From Acanthochlamys bracteata (Eukaryota > Streptophyta > Magnoliopsida > Pandanales > Velloziaceae), in the NCBI GenBank assembly GCA_019914995.1, contig CM034136.1, positions 3,921,270 through 3,985,269 on the forward strand: a stretch of 64,000 bases of DNA, given 5' to 3'. The notes beneath the pieces are model-generated. The model saw nothing but the letters and a program-made list of their open reading frames with translations. It searched no databases and was not told the origin of the DNA. Each line of letters begins with the position of its first letter. Position 1 is the stretch's first letter. Made by a program: the position numbers and the translations under genes. Below are positions 12,926 through 24,261 of this stretch, in pieces.

Positions 12926-14909
12926 CGTTGAACGGAAGGCGTCCGTTTCGTGCAGCAGGGGTTTGTTTCTTAGTTTAGGCTTTAGCCAAACAAAAAAAAA
13001 AAAGAAATTAGAATTAAGCCCTTCTAAAACCCTGATTGGAAATCCGCGAAATGTGCTACCTTTTGCGCTTCGTATAAAGGTCCATGGGCTGAGTATTCTA
13101 ATTTAACAAAATCCATTATTAGCTTGATTCTTTTGGCAGTATATAGTCCGACCTGCAAACTCAATGCAAAATTGATCAATTTAAGGGTCCGTTTGAGATC
13201 CCTGATAAAATAAAGTTTTTTTTTAAAAAAATATTTTTATTTTTTTTGAAAAATAAATTTATTTTTTTATTTTCAAAAAAATAATAAAAATATTTAATAA
13301 AAAAATCTCACTACTATATAGAATTTTTTTATATATTCTAAAATTTTAAATATTTTTTTAAATATTTATAAAATATATATTAAAAAATATAAAATTAAAA
13401 AAATTAAAAAACTGCGTTTGAAATACAATCTAAGTTTAAACTGTTATTATTCCAATCAATCTCGAGGTCAAATCGAAAACTACCATCCGATAAACAAAAT
13501 AAGTTCTGATTAATTTCGTATTAATTTAAAATTAATTTATTTAATTTATATAATATATTAATTATAATTAAAAAATATTTAAATTATTATATTAAACTTT
13601 AGTTGATTTTATATTTTATATTTTACTTTCTTATTTATTTATTTATATATTTATTTATTGAAAAAGAAAAAGCTAAAGCCTCATGGAAGTAAAATAATCT
13701 ATATATTGTGACCAAATATTAATTAATAGTTAGATTAAAATTTGTAAATTAATTAGGTGAGGAAAGGGATTACGAATTGATTGCAGCCGCCCAACACTCT
13801 TCATTGGTCTTATGCCGTCAGCAAATACGTACGTATAATACTCTCAGTTTTAGACCTTAAATTTTGTTTAAAACGAATACGTTATTACAATATATGGCCA
13901 TATATATCAGATTTGGCATTCTCGGACTTTAATGTTAATAATTATAGGAGCACTATTTCCCAACAAAGAGATGCTCATTTGATTCTGAGCATTAGTTGAT
14001 GTAGAATATTATTCCGGTGGTTACTTTAACTTCAAAGTAGCCAATCGCATAAACATGTTTAACCCGTAATAGTATAACTTGGTGATTAAAATTATGATGA
14101 ATTACAAAATTTATGTGAAGTTATAGTAAAATATTTTCATTTTATTAACTTATTTTTTATAGAACACTTTCTCAACTCAAACTTGTTGTTCATGAGTCCA
14201 TCCACATCTATTAAATATATCTGTTAAGTGTTACCATTTGTAGATGATTTTTTTGAGAATGTGACAATAATATCATGCTAATTTACTCGTCAATTCTATA
14301 CAATTTTCTATAAATGCGTGAAGATTGTAAGGTCAAAACTTTAACAACCAAACCGAAATTAACTTGCAAGTCGGTGTGATCTTGAAGTCGACTCGATCTT
14401 ATTGTAAACATTCTTGAAGTTTAACCATTCCGATCAACCGATTTGGACCTGGTATTAAACACATTTGTCAAAATCAGCCTTACCATTGCAAAATGCAAAC
14501 CGGTAGTATTTTATTTGCGAATAACTTTTATAAAAGCCTGATTGTGCAAACTATTCATAAAGTAAATGAAGGTATACATTTTATCTATCGCACAGCTCCA
14601 ATACGGTTGGCCGCCACCACACGTTCTCCCTGCCTGTGTTTCCCAGCATCCACCCAATACCAACTCTATCAAAACACCCGCACACAACGACTTCATAACA
14701 ACCGTTGATCCTATCATTAGAGTGGATCAACGGTTGATGGTAATTCATATAAATATCTCCGGTTGTCATTTCACAAACTTTAAGTGGGCCCCTGACTATC
14801 GTCATAAAGGAGAAAGATTCCAGCAGCCTTCGATGAAAAAATTTATTTAATTCATTAAAGTTAATCCAAAATTGAAAACTTCATTTCCAAAATGCCCCTG
14901 TGTTCCATC
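12926..14909. other. Intergenic between LON1 and bZIP
   Basis: The first ~200 bases are the LON1 5' flank, followed by an AT-rich repeat (13185-13428) and further AT-rich DNA to about 14.3 kb. The segment 14590-14830 is less AT-rich and probably belongs to the bZIP promoter. No coding region or RNA gene is recognisable. The open frames on the plus strand at 12669-13106 are antisense shadows of LON1 exon 1. Confidence 0.5.
13185..13428. repeat. AT-rich MITE-like repeat
   Basis: A very A/T-rich block with short GC-containing ends (GGGTCCGTTTGAGATCC at left, CTGCGTTTGAAATAC at right). It contains AAATCTCACTACTATATAGAATTTTT, which resembles AGATCTCACTTCGTAAAATTTTT in the repeat at 37.05 kb, in the same orientation. 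Boundaries are approximate and no target-site duplication is clear. Confidence 0.45.
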
Positions 14910-14916
14910 TATAAAT
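14910..14916 (+). promoter_or_regulatory. Probable TATA box of the bZIP gene
   Basis: TATAAAT lies about 710 bp before the bZIP start codon. Transcription starting ~30 bp downstream would give a leader of ~0.68 kb, in keeping with the long uORF-bearing leaders of S1-class bZIP genes. It also excludes the ATG at 14933 from the transcript. Inferred from sequence only. Confidence 0.5.
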
Positions 14917-15383
14917 TAACGCATTTCAGAACATGGTTACCTTCCCGAATTCGACTTCCAATTGCTTTGCTTTAATCGCTCTCTTCACGTTCTCCAGCTA
15001 AGTTTCTTCTCCTTGTCTCTCTCTATTTTAGTTCTTAGATTTAAGATAAATTAGGAATTTTTAGATAATTTTAGTTTATTTTCTCAGACCTGTTCCTTGT
15101 TCTCTCTCTCTCTGTTGACCTTTTGGTGCTGAGAAAGATCTTAATTTGGAACCTAAAAATCTAATTTCTGGAGCTTCTTGTTGGGTAGATCTGTTGATTC
15201 TCAAACACCCAAGAATTTGTGTTTGTAGAAACTTTTCTACAAGATCCACAATTTCGGAGACGATTTTGATCTTTGGATCAATTTTCTCTTCGGGAGATTT
15301 TGCGTTTCAGAGAAATTAGCTTCTTGAAATTTTTGATTCTGTGGGTTTCGAGATTGATCTTGTTTGTTATAAGATTGATCTCA

Positions 15384-15407
15384 ATGCTCCATAGTTCAGT
15401 ATCATGA
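15384..15407 (+). CDS. uORF1 in the bZIP leader (7 codons)
   Basis: This short upstream frame encodes MLHSSVS followed by TGA. Its stop codon overlaps the start codon of the next uORF in the sequence ATGA (15404-15407). Related S1 bZIP leaders also carry a cluster of uORFs. It probably affects which initiation codon scanning ribosomes use downstream; this is inference. Confidence 0.6.
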   Translation: MLHSSVS

Positions 15408-15484
15408 ATCTCGCAAGTCTCCGCTTCTGTTTCCTCCAGTCTTTCTCAGTTGTTCTTCTCTACTGGTTCTATGTTATCTCATAA
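15404..15484 (+). CDS. Sucrose-control uORF (SC-uORF) peptide, 26 aa
   Basis: The frame encodes 26 residues ending QSFSVVLLYWFYVIS and then TAA. This matches the conserved C-terminus of the SC-peptide found in leaders of Arabidopsis bZIP11 (ATB2), bZIP1, 2, 44 and 53. In those genes, high sucrose makes the nascent peptide stall ribosomes and represses translation of the main frame. Conservation is at the C-terminal end, as expected for a stalling peptide, while the first ~10 residues look variable. The main frame starts 134 bases after the uORF stop codon. Confidence 0.93.
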   Translation: MNLASLRFCFLQSFSVVLLYWFYVIS

Positions 15485-15530
15485 ACTAGATCATCAAAAT
15501 TTTCAAATTTTCATCTTTTCTTTTGGGTGA
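15471..15530 (+). CDS. uORF3 overlapping the SC-uORF
   Basis: The ATG lies inside the last codons of the SC-uORF, in another frame, and encodes 19 residues (MLSHKLDHQNFQIFIFSFG). Ribosomes that skip the SC-uORF start could translate it and terminate at 15530, 88 bases before the main start. An overlapping third uORF is also known in Arabidopsis bZIP11. No further ATG lies between it and the main start. Confidence 0.6.
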   Translation: MLSHKLDHQNFQIFIFSFG

Positions 15531-15618
15531 AATTGTGACAACCTTTGTTGTAATTTTTCTCTAGTTAGAGTTCCTAGATAAAGCAAATCTTAGTTTTGAG
15601 TTAAATAGAATTTGAAGA

Positions 15619-16053
15619 ATGTCTGTGACTCCACCCCGTCAATCCTCCGGCTCCGAAGGCGAGCCAGGCGTCCCGATCGACGAGCGCAAGCGAAAGCGCA
15701 TGCTGTCGAACCGTGAGTCCGCGAGGCGATCGCGAATGAGAAAGCAGCAGCACTTGGATGATCTGATCAACCAAACAGTACAGCTAAAGAACGAGAACAC
15801 CCAGATGTTGATGCAGATTGAAATGATCAACCAGCGTTACGCGAATATCGAATCAGAGAATAATGTTTTGAGGGCAGAGATGTCGGAATTGAAGGAAAGA
15901 CTTGAAGGATTGAATGCCATCCTTTACATCTTCAAAGAAGGCCATGGGATGGCTATGGAGATTCCGGAAATGCCAGAGCAGCTCATGGAGCCATGGCAGC
16001 TGCCTTACCCTGCCATGCCAATTCCTGCATCAGCTGACTTGTCACAGTGGTGA
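15619..16053 (+). CDS. S1-class bZIP transcription factor (bZIP11/44/53 group)
   Basis: An intronless 144-residue protein, the usual size for group S1 bZIPs, which control amino-acid and sugar-starvation genes, often as heterodimers with group C bZIPs. The basic region is at residues ~25-45 with NRESARRSRMRKQQHLDDL, holding the invariant N-X7-R (Asn and Arg). The leucine zipper follows, with heptad Leu/Ile/Met residues over ~47-95. The C-terminal tail is short and rich in Pro, Met and Glu. The start at 15619 is the first ATG after the uORFs and has an A at -3 (AGAATGT). Regulation by sucrose at the translational level is expected from the SC-uORF in the leader. Which S1 member it is cannot be settled by eye; bZIP11, bZIP2 and bZIP44 are the closest types. 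Confidence 0.95.
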   Translation: MSVTPPRQSSGSEGEPGVPIDERKRKRMLSNRESARRSRMRKQQHLDDLINQTVQLKNENTQMLMQIEMINQRYANIESENNVLRAEMSELKERLEGLNAILYIFKEGHGMAMEIPEMPEQLMEPWQLPYPAMPIPASADLSQW

Positions 16054-16673
16054 ATACTATGGATGTATGATAATAATATGATGGCTTTGTTCGGTTTGTG
16101 GAAGAAATCTCATGGTCTGATTTTTCTGCGTTTATCTGTTTAGGCCTTGTGTGACTTGTGTCTTGCAAAGATTGTGTAGTTCAATGTGTGGCGTGGGACT
16201 TCTCTTGTAATTAGTTTCATCATTTATGTTCATTATTATGTAATATGTATCTTCTTTGAAAGATGAAGGATGTTCTTATGCTAAGTGTATGTGATTGTTC
16301 GAGTTAATTATTTGTTCTTCTTATTCTTTATGGATTGTTTGCAAATGACTAGGACCCTGAACCAGATGGCCTCGCCATGTTCGCTATTTGTGCTGACATT
16401 GTTATTGGTGTTGAAAGCATTAGGAAGTCATTACACTTTACTCAATGTTCTGGGATCTGATTCTTCATTGATGTTCATACTCCTTTAGTTGTAACTGTAA
16501 TGGAGAGATCAAAAGCTTAGGGTGTATTTCAATCAATCACATGAAAGTAAAATTGACGGAACTAAGTTTCATGAAAGTAATTTTTAGAAAATAAAATTCA
16601 AAAAAAATAGAGTTCAGAATTCTAATTGAAACATGTGAGGTAGAGTTTCAAATAAACTTTTGTAGAAGTGAAT
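16054..16673. other. bZIP 3' flank up to the retrotransposon
   Basis: The first 200-250 bases are likely the 3' UTR (T-rich, TTATGTAATATGTATC near 16235). A segment from 16517 begins TTAGGGTGTATTTCAATC and carries CATGAAAGTAA, resembling the left end of the Tourist-like MITE at 24.26 kb. Its right end is not visible, and the gypsy LTR begins at 16674. No other feature is recognised. Confidence 0.4.
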
Positions 16674-17089
16674 TGTTACGATTACTACTCAATCCGAAGC
16701 AAGGAATAGTAACATAACTATACCCAAACACAACAACTTAGATTCCACTCACGCTCCAATGATTACCAGAGCAAAAGCAGGCTTACCTCCCAAGAGAAAT
16801 CCAAAATACTTTTCTTGATCAACTCCCAGCTAGGCTGCCCATACTGAATGCCTCGAGCAGACGAGGCTTTAAATGGAACACTCCTTTTTGAGTCACTGCT
16901 GTCACTTCATCACCAATTCCGACAAACCATACATGCTTGCAAGATATTCTGTTGATTTTGTATCTGTTTCATATTAGCTATATTAATGTACTAGCTCGAA
17001 AGAAACGGGGGAGGAAGATAATTGGTTTTTCTTTATTTACTTGCTTGTCTTTATTTTGTTGCACTGCGATTTTCAGCTAAATCTTATCA
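16674..17089 (+). repeat. 5' LTR of the gypsy element
   Basis: Starts TGTTACGATTACTACTC and ends CTAAATCTTATCA. It aligns along its full length with 22099-22514. It contains a copy of the end of the pol reading frame (RAKAGLPPKRNPKYF then stop), because the polyprotein reads into the LTR. Confidence 0.95.
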
Positions 17090-17091
17090 AT

Positions 17092-17106
17092 TGGTATCAT
17101 GAGCCA
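17092..17106 (+). other. Primer binding site (initiator tRNA-Met type)
   Basis: TGGTATCATGAGCCA begins two bases after the 5' LTR. It matches the plant initiator-Met complement TGGTATCAGAGCCA except for one extra T, and that T creates the ATG at 17099. Confidence 0.8.
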
Positions 17107-18606
17107 CGATCCTCGGATCAACACATCTACTCCGGCCGGCGATGGAGTGAGTTCTTTCGATGAAGCCTCTCCAACAATAGAGGTAAAATTTAGACAGCCG
17201 CTATCGTCACCGCCGCTGCCCAGAACCGAATCCAACGCACAGGAACAATTGAATCTGCTGATAACACAAATCACAAAGACTCTGGCTCGTCTAGCAGACC
17301 ACCAAGAGAAAACAGATAGAAGGATGGACGAAATCATGCAAGCTCATTGTAATTTTAGCTCTGTTTCTCCAAGCATTCAAGCAAATCCGACGATTTCACA
17401 AGAAATTCTGGCAGCACACTCTAATCCCAGCCCTTCCCACCTTTGTTTTCAACCCACTTTGCCTTCACTCCAATTCGGCTCTCACTGACTACATGAAAAT
17501 CACCAAGGACTTTTTACTTCCCTTTTTCTTCGACTCAATCTGTGCTTCAGATTCCTCCACTTTCTCCTCAAGGATCAACTATTCTATTTGGAACACGCTT
17601 TACCTCACCACCTACCACTAACCACCCACCCTTTTTCCCTTCCTCCCCAGCATCAGTGTCTCCGCCACTGGCTCCTCCTATGCGAGAGTCTTCTCTGCAA
17701 ACACTCACCTCCACCTTTTTATCCCCCCCCCTCCCTTAGCTTTCCTATCCCCTTCTACTCTTCATTCAACTCCATTAGCCTACTACCACCACCCACTCAC
17801 AATCACCAGGGACCTACCCTACCTAACCCCACTAATGCCTCACCTAACACCACATATTCTCTACCCTACTTACTAAGCTTACCCTCCAATTCCAGCGTGT
17901 GCTTTCCAGTGCTTTCTTTAGGCCCCCCACCACCACCTCATCATCAGGAATCTTTCACTATTGGATCACAACGCGATCGACACAAGCTCCCAACTTTTTG
18001 ATGGAATAGCACCTCAAGAATGGCTTTATTCTGCCGCCAAATATTTTCGATACTATCAAACTACTTCCAAAGAAAAAATTGCTATTACACCTATGTATTT
18101 CTCTGGTGAAGCAAACAGATGGTATCCAAATTTCGAACGTGACCGGCCACAACATTCTTGGGAAGATCTAACTGAAGCCATTCCACACAGGTTTGGACCT
18201 ACCGCTTTCAGCAATCCAAGCTTTGCTCTACATCGTTTCTCTCAAACCGGCTCCGTCGCAGAATATCAATCAGCATTCGAGGATTTACGCACTCGCATGC
18301 CATTCGCAGCTGAACATGATCTTGTTGGTCGATTTTGTGGTGGACTGCATCACAAGATAGCTTCGGAAGTAATGGCCCGCGAGCCTTGAGATCTTCAGAC
18401 CGCCTATAGGCTCGCCAAAATGTTTGAACAAAAATTTTCTATGTATCCCAACATTCGACCGTGGCGTCCAAATCATCAACGCTCAGCACTCTCTAGCTCA
18501 TCATCGCAAGCTTCTGTTTCGATTTCTATATCACCTGCGAGCACCAACAACATTTCCCAAACATCTTCTTCACATAATCAGTTTCCTCGTAATCGCCAAT
18601 CAACTT
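17099..18606 (+). pseudogene. Gag region of the gypsy element, disrupted
   Basis: An N-terminal segment (MSHDPRINTSTPAG) is followed by a Pro/Ser-rich, low-complexity stretch whose frame is broken at about 17486, 17737 and 17865. The capsid-like core lies at 17961-18389, with motifs such as FDGIAPQEWLYSAAKYF, YFSGEANRWY and FEDLRTRMPF typical of plant gypsy Gag (retrotransposon gag domain). It is cut by TGA at 18387-18389, reads on in the same frame after it, and stops at TAA 18606-18608. The apparent start ATG lies inside the primer site and may result from a one-base insertion. Confidence 0.85.
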
Positions 18607-18608
18607 AA

Positions 18609-21600
18609 CAATAGCCGAAATAAATCTTCGACGTGCCAAAGGTCTTTGTTTATACTGTGATGCGAAATATGATCGCAGTCACCGATGTTCTGCTCGGCTT
18701 TATGCCATTGCTGGCCTTGATGAAGACTTATCGGATGAAGAAGGCATAGAAGGTGCTCCATCAGAAGATGCAACTCTGCCGTTAAGCGCCATTCATAGCC
18801 TCATAGGTCCCGAAACCATACGCGTAATGGGACGCATCAAGCGACAAGATGTCTTCATACTTATCGACTCCGGCAGCACTCATAATTTTATCACCTCCAA
18901 ATTGGCAAAACAATTACAACTCCAATCCACTCCGGTCAAGCCCCTCAAAGTAAAACTTGCAGATAGACGCCTACATACAATTAAGATACTGTATCAACAG
19001 ATTCCACTCATGGTTCAAGGAACTCAACTTTCAGTGGAGGCATACCCATTTCCGCTGGGGGGAATGGACTTAGTTCTCGGCATCCAGTGGCTTGAGAGTC
19101 TCGGCGATGTCATATGTAATTGGAAACGCTCCAACATGCGTTTCTCCTTTCATGGCAATGACTTCGTCTTGCAAGGCATTCGAGATGGCGGTATCTCTCG
19201 CTTAACAAGCATGCGTGACCTTGGATCGCTATATGCTATTTGCATTATGGCGACCACCGATGAGATAGAAACACCAACCCCTTGTCGTATAGACTTACAG
19301 AAGCTATTGGCACAATATTATGTCGTATTTTCTCCACCAAAAGGACTATCTAAAGTACGACCATGCGACCATCGCATCCTCTTGTATCCAGGAGCCTCAC
19401 CTGCTAATCTACGACCATATCGGTATCTATTTTTTCAAAAAATAGAGATCGAAAGAACAGTCCAAGAAATGCTTGAACAAGGAATAATCCAGCCAAGCTC
19501 TTCCGCTTTTTCCTCACCTGTTCTACTCATCAAGAAAAAAGATAGATCATGGTGGTTTTGCGTCGACTATCGAGCACTAAATGATATGACAGTAAAAGAC
19601 AAGTACCCTATTCCTGTCATCAATGAACTGCTGGATGAATTGCATGGTGCTCAATTCTTCTCCAAGCTAGACTTCAAGTCTGGTTTACCATCAAATTCAA
19701 GTGTACAAGACAGTATTTCGCACTCACGACGGCCACTATAAGTTTCTCGTGATGCCCTTCGACCTAACGAATGCTCCTGCAACCTTTTAATCTCTCATGA
19801 ATGATGTTTTCCGCCCCTACCTGCGTCGGTTTGTCTTGGTCTTTTTTGATGATATTTTAGTATATAGTTCTTCTTGGCAGGCTCACTTGGAACATCTTCA
19901 AATCGTTCTTACCTTATTAGAAAAAGAGAAGCTACGAGCAAATCTCTCTAAATGTAACTTTGGTTGTTCATCCTTGGACTATTTAGGACACATCGTCTCC
20001 GCAGAAGGTATCGCCGCTGACCTCTCCAAGGTACAAGTCATGATAGCATGGCCGACACCAAGCTCAATTACTTCCTTGCGAGGATTTTTTGGACTAACGG
20101 GGTACTACCGCCGATTTGTAAAAGACTACAGTAAGATAGCTGCTCCTTTAACTGCTCTTAAAGAAAGATAGTTTTCTATGGTCGCAAGAAGCAGCTAATG
20201 CCTTCAATGTTCTCAAACTAGCGATGACAACTACCCCTGTTTTAGCTAGCCCCAATTTCAACTTGTCATTCACTGTCGAAACTGACGCTTCTGGTAATGG
20301 ACTTGGCGCAGTGTTATCTCAAAGCAATCGACCTATTGCGTATTTCAGCAAAGCTATCTCTGGAGCTGCATTAGCGAAGTCCACTTATGAGAAAGAACTG
20401 ATGGCTCTAGTTTTGACAGTACAACACTGGCGGCCGTACCTGTTGGGACACCGCTTCATCATCAAAACTGACCATTTGAGTCTCAAATATCTACTAGAGC
20501 AACGCCTCCTGACACCTGCACAACACAAATGGTTGGTAAAGTTATTAAGATACGATTATTCTATTAAATATAGGTCGGGGAAGGAAAATATTATCGCCGA
20601 TGCTCTGTCTCGCTGTACTTCTGCATCCCTAGCGGCATTCTCTTCCATTCAGGCATCCTTTTGGGATGACCTCAGGCAAGCTCAACTCACAAATAATGAC
20701 ACCATTTCTCTCATTCAGCAGGTTCATTCCGGCGATGACACTAACTTATCTTTAAGCAATGGAATTCTACTACATCACCATCGTATTTGGGTTCCTGCAA
20801 GCTCTTCCCTTCGACACTAATTACTTTTCGAAGCCCATAACTCGACTCAGGGTGGGCACGGAGGTCGGTTCCGTATGTACAAACGTCTTTCTAGCATGTT
20901 TTACTGGCCAGGAATGACTAAGGACGTCCAACGCTACATCTCAGCGTGCGATACTTGCGCTCGCCGCAAAAAGCTCTTCTCTTCGTCCTGCTGGCCTCCT
21001 ACAATCGTTACTCATTCCAGACACCATTTGAACAGATATTTCTATGGACTTCGTTGAAGGACTGCCGATGTCCGAAGGGAAGGATGTAATTCTTGTAGTT
21101 GTCGATCGTCTCTCCAAATTTGGACGCTTTCTTCTCCTACGACACCCATACTCAGCGTCCTCGGTTGCTGATCTTTTTTCTCGAGAAATCGTCAAACTTC
21201 ATGGTCGACCAGCGACAATAGTTAGTGATCGTGATCCCATCTTTGTCAGCAACTTCTGGAAAGAACTCCACAAATTGCAAGGTACCGCCCTCTACACAAC
21301 CTCTTCTTACCACCCACAATCGGATGGCCAGACAGAAGTTCTTAATAGAGGACTCGAATTCTATCTTCGATGCTTTGTTGGTGAGCACCCACGTCAATGG
21401 ATGCATTGGCTACATTGGGCTGAATACTCTTATAACACTAGCACCCATTCTGCAACCAAAATCTCTCCGTTTGAAGCCGTCTATGGACGCCCTCCACCTC
21501 CTTTGGTTTCCCTCGCCAACGGACCTGCTACAATAGACAATGTCGGTCATCAACCCCGAGAACGCGATGTGATCCTTCAAGACCTCAGACTGCATTTGCA

Positions 21601-22243
21601 ACAAGCCCAACATCGTATGAAACAAACTGCCGATCGTCATCGACAAGATAAATTCTTTCAATCTGGTGACCAAGTTTTTCTTAAACTACAGCCGTATCGG
21701 CAAACGTCGGTTGCAAACTGCCGTAATCACAAGTTACGACATCGGTTCTATGGCCCTTTCCGTATTGTTGAACGAGTCGGTCAGGTAGCTTATCGGTTGG
21801 ACCTTCCCGCCGATGCAAACATTCATCCAGTGGTGAATATATCTCAACTCAAGGATGGCCGCTCTGTTCCCCTCTTGGTTAGACCGCAGCTTCCACGGCT
21901 AAATGAGGATGGCGACCTTCACCTAACTCCACGCAGCATCCTCAACTACAGAACTATTTCAACCGGTAATACCAGTCGTAGGGAGGCTTTGATAGCTTGG
22001 CAAGACTTGCCATATGAGGATGCAACTTGGGAGGATGTCTCTGTACTACGTCAGCAATGCTCACTTGTGGACGAGGTCATTTCTTCAGAGGGAGGGAATG
22101 TTACGATTACTACTCCATCTGAAGCAAGGAATAGTAACGTAACTACACCCAAACACAACAACTTAGATTCCACTCATGCTCCAATGATTATCAGAGCAAA
22201 AGCAGGCTTACCTCCCAAGAGAAATCCAAAATACTTTTCTTGA
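18609..22243 (+). pseudogene. Pol region: protease, RT, RNase H, integrase, chromo-like tail
   Basis: The zinc knuckle CLYCDAKYDRSHRC sits near 18645-18690. The aspartic protease motif LIDSGSTHNF is near 18860. Reverse transcriptase runs 19400-20165 with KKKDRSWWFCVDYRALN and the active-site motif FFDDILVYS. RNase H (ETDASGNGLGAVL, with IADALSR at the end) covers 20224-20620. Integrase follows: the zinc-binding segment is near 20830-20970, then MDFVEGLP, VSDRDPIFVSNFW and HPQSDGQTEVLNR for the D,D,E core (21044-21360). The tail ends in a chromodomain-like block, EALIAWQDLPYEDATWEDV, and reads into the 3' LTR, stopping at 22243. Frame breaks lie near 19683, 20165 and 20970-21040; stops are at about 19788 and 20818. 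Confidence 0.93.
22087..22098 (+). other. Polypurine tract
   Basis: AGAGGGAGGGAA directly precedes the 3' LTR TG. It is the plus-strand primer site, and here it also lies inside the pol reading frame. Confidence 0.8.
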
Positions 22244-22514
22244 CAACTCCCAGCTAGGCTGCCCATACTGAATGCCTCGAGCAGACGAGGCTTTAAATGG
22301 AACACTCCTTTTTGAGTCACTGTCGTCACTTCATCTTCCATTCCAACAAGCCATACATGTTTGCAAGATATTCTGTTGATTTTGTATCTGTTTCATATTA
22401 GCTATATTAATGTACTAGCTCAAAGAAAACGGGGAAGGAAAGATAATTGGTTTTTTTTTATTTACCGGTTTGTCTTTATTTTGTTTCACTGCGATTTTCA
22501 GCTAAATCTTATCA
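22099..22514 (+). repeat. 3' LTR of the gypsy element
   Basis: Starts TGTTACGATTACTACTCC and ends CTAAATCTTATCA, the partner of 16674-17089. The first ~145 bases are also the coding tail of pol. Confidence 0.95.
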
Positions 22515-24261
22515 TGAACTGAAACATGTTCTTATACTTTATGAGCAATGGTTATGATGCATATGTTGTTTTGGAATGTATACATTTTCTACTGGCATGA
22601 ACTTTAAGATCTTGTTAATTCTGTAGGAAACCTCAAAGATTCTTATTAGCAGCATCTTCTCTTTGAGCTACTGCACTGAAAATCAGCGGCATCTTGTTGT
22701 TATTGTTTGACGCATGAGGATGAGCTATAGCATTACATCTATAATCTGTAGCAATCTTATTTTGAATACTTTTCTCACAAGTTGCACAATCTTTAATCTT
22801 GAGGACACTGTTGCTGAACAATTGATGGGCCATCTTGTTTTCTTCGATAGCTCCAGCAGCTTGTTAATAAGCTCCCATTTGTTGATCTTCACTTCAGTGC
22901 CAGGCTGGTTGCTGCAATGTTGTTGGTCCTACTTGTACCAATTATTGCTGGCTATTATTTCCAAGTTGGAGTACCTGATGGTTGTTGGACCCAGCTTTGA
23001 TGCACTTTTGCATTATTGGTTTCAATTTCTGTCGGTTGCAATTATTTTTGAGTTGGAGTGCCTGATGTATTTTCCCTTTTTCTGAACATATATACGTGTG
23101 CCTTCTTGTGTGTTTATGCAATGTAATAAATGCATATCTGTGCATATGCTTTCCTTCCAGTGATCTGGTTTAAAATTTTTAAACCAAATATTCATTGTAT
23201 TTAAGGGCCGCAATAGATGACCCAACTTGCGAATTTAATCCAAATTCAATCTATTTAAATAGGATTATAATTTGATTTTACATAGATTTAGATCAATTTC
23301 AGTTCAACTTAAAATCAATCCGATAAAAATTTTGTTTCGAATTGAACTGAAATTGATCGATTTAATTCGTTTTATAATCTTTTGTACATTATATCTTACT
23401 TAATAGTTAAAAAAAATTAAAAATAAATTTTAATTTAGTTCAATATTTTTGTATAATTTATTATATTTTTATTAATTTCTTAATTTTTATAAATTATGTT
23501 AAAATTAATATTTTCTCTTGGATATATAGTATCTAATAACTTTTATCTATTATTGTTAGTTACTGATTTTTGTTGTTTTCGTTTCAATAAATTTTTTAGT
23601 TTGATTTGGTTATTAAATAGACTTAACTATGATTGATAATTTTGTCCCATATAAGCACTACTTGAAAGTGCTTTTTCAAAGCTTTTATTTTAATTTTTTA
23701 TTTTATATTTTTTAATAAATTTTTACATAATTTATTTAAGAATTGAAAAATACAAAAAACTTGTATCTCGTAAATCTTGTTATTGTTTTTTTAAATAAAA
23801 AAGTAGAATCATTTTTCCAATATTTCTAAAATATTCTTTATTTAAACTAATTATATTTTATAAGCACTACTAAAACATCTCTATAAGTATGTGCATCAAG
23901 TTATGATTGAATAATTTTGACGTAGTTACTAAATGGGTTGACCTTGAGTCTAACTTATAAACCCATATGGTCAGCTCTAATTATGTAAGAAACAGAGATA
24001 GATGTCACCATGTTGAAATTAAGTTCCTTTTGAAGAAAAACTTGCATGTTCTTTTCACCTAAAGGTTATGAAACAGCTCAAGTTGAAATGCTTCTTAGAT
24101 TTGGCATCCACTAATCATAATTGCTATATATATATAATCATGGTTGCAAGAATTGCTGGATCAGTGCTCTCTGAGATTGCTATGAGAGACAATAATATAT
24201 CAAGAGATATCTGTGTAGTTCTATAACAATATGTATTAATCAGGCACCAAGTTTTTATTTA
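22515..24261. other. Intergenic, AT-rich, with repeat fragments
   Basis: The first ~600 bases (22630-23090) are less AT-rich and hold weak open frames on the minus strand, with no family resemblance. From 23.2 kb the sequence resembles the AATCCGA/GATCGATTTAATTCG-type repeat also seen at 40.0-40.8 kb. An AT-rich block at about 23655-23885 is flanked by TAAGCACTACT on both sides and looks like another member of the dispersed MITE-like group. No gene is supported. Confidence 0.4.

Larger units (their letters stand above)
16674..22514 (+). mobile_element. Ty3/gypsy LTR retrotransposon, near full length, inactive
   Basis: Two 416-bp LTRs (TG...CA ends) flank gag and pol remnants in the order gag, zinc knuckle, protease, reverse transcriptase, RNase H, integrase, chromodomain-like tail. 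That order (integrase last) defines Ty3/gypsy. The flanking bases TGAAT (16669-16673) and TGAAC (22515-22519) look like a 5-bp target-site duplication with one change. A tRNA-iMet-like primer site and a polypurine tract are in place. The LTRs differ at roughly two dozen positions plus small indels (about 6% by eye), so insertion is old but not ancient. Several stops and frameshifts make it non-autonomous. Confidence 0.95.

Noticed and set aside
12669-13106. Plus-strand frames of 145 and 85 residues
   Set aside because: They are antisense to LON1 exon 1; their Ala/Ser/Pro and Arg-rich composition mirrors the GC-rich acidic coding strand.
14933-15001. ATG at 14933 with a 22-codon frame as a fourth bZIP uORF
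   Set aside because: It lies only ~17-23 bases after the TATA box, so it is probably upstream of the transcription start.
16517-16673. A second Tourist-like MITE interrupted by the gypsy insertion
   Set aside because: Only a left end resembling the 24.26 kb element is visible; no matching right end was found on either side of the retrotransposon.
20941-21406. Minus-strand frames in the integrase region
   Set aside because: Shadows of the plus-strand integrase coding sequence.
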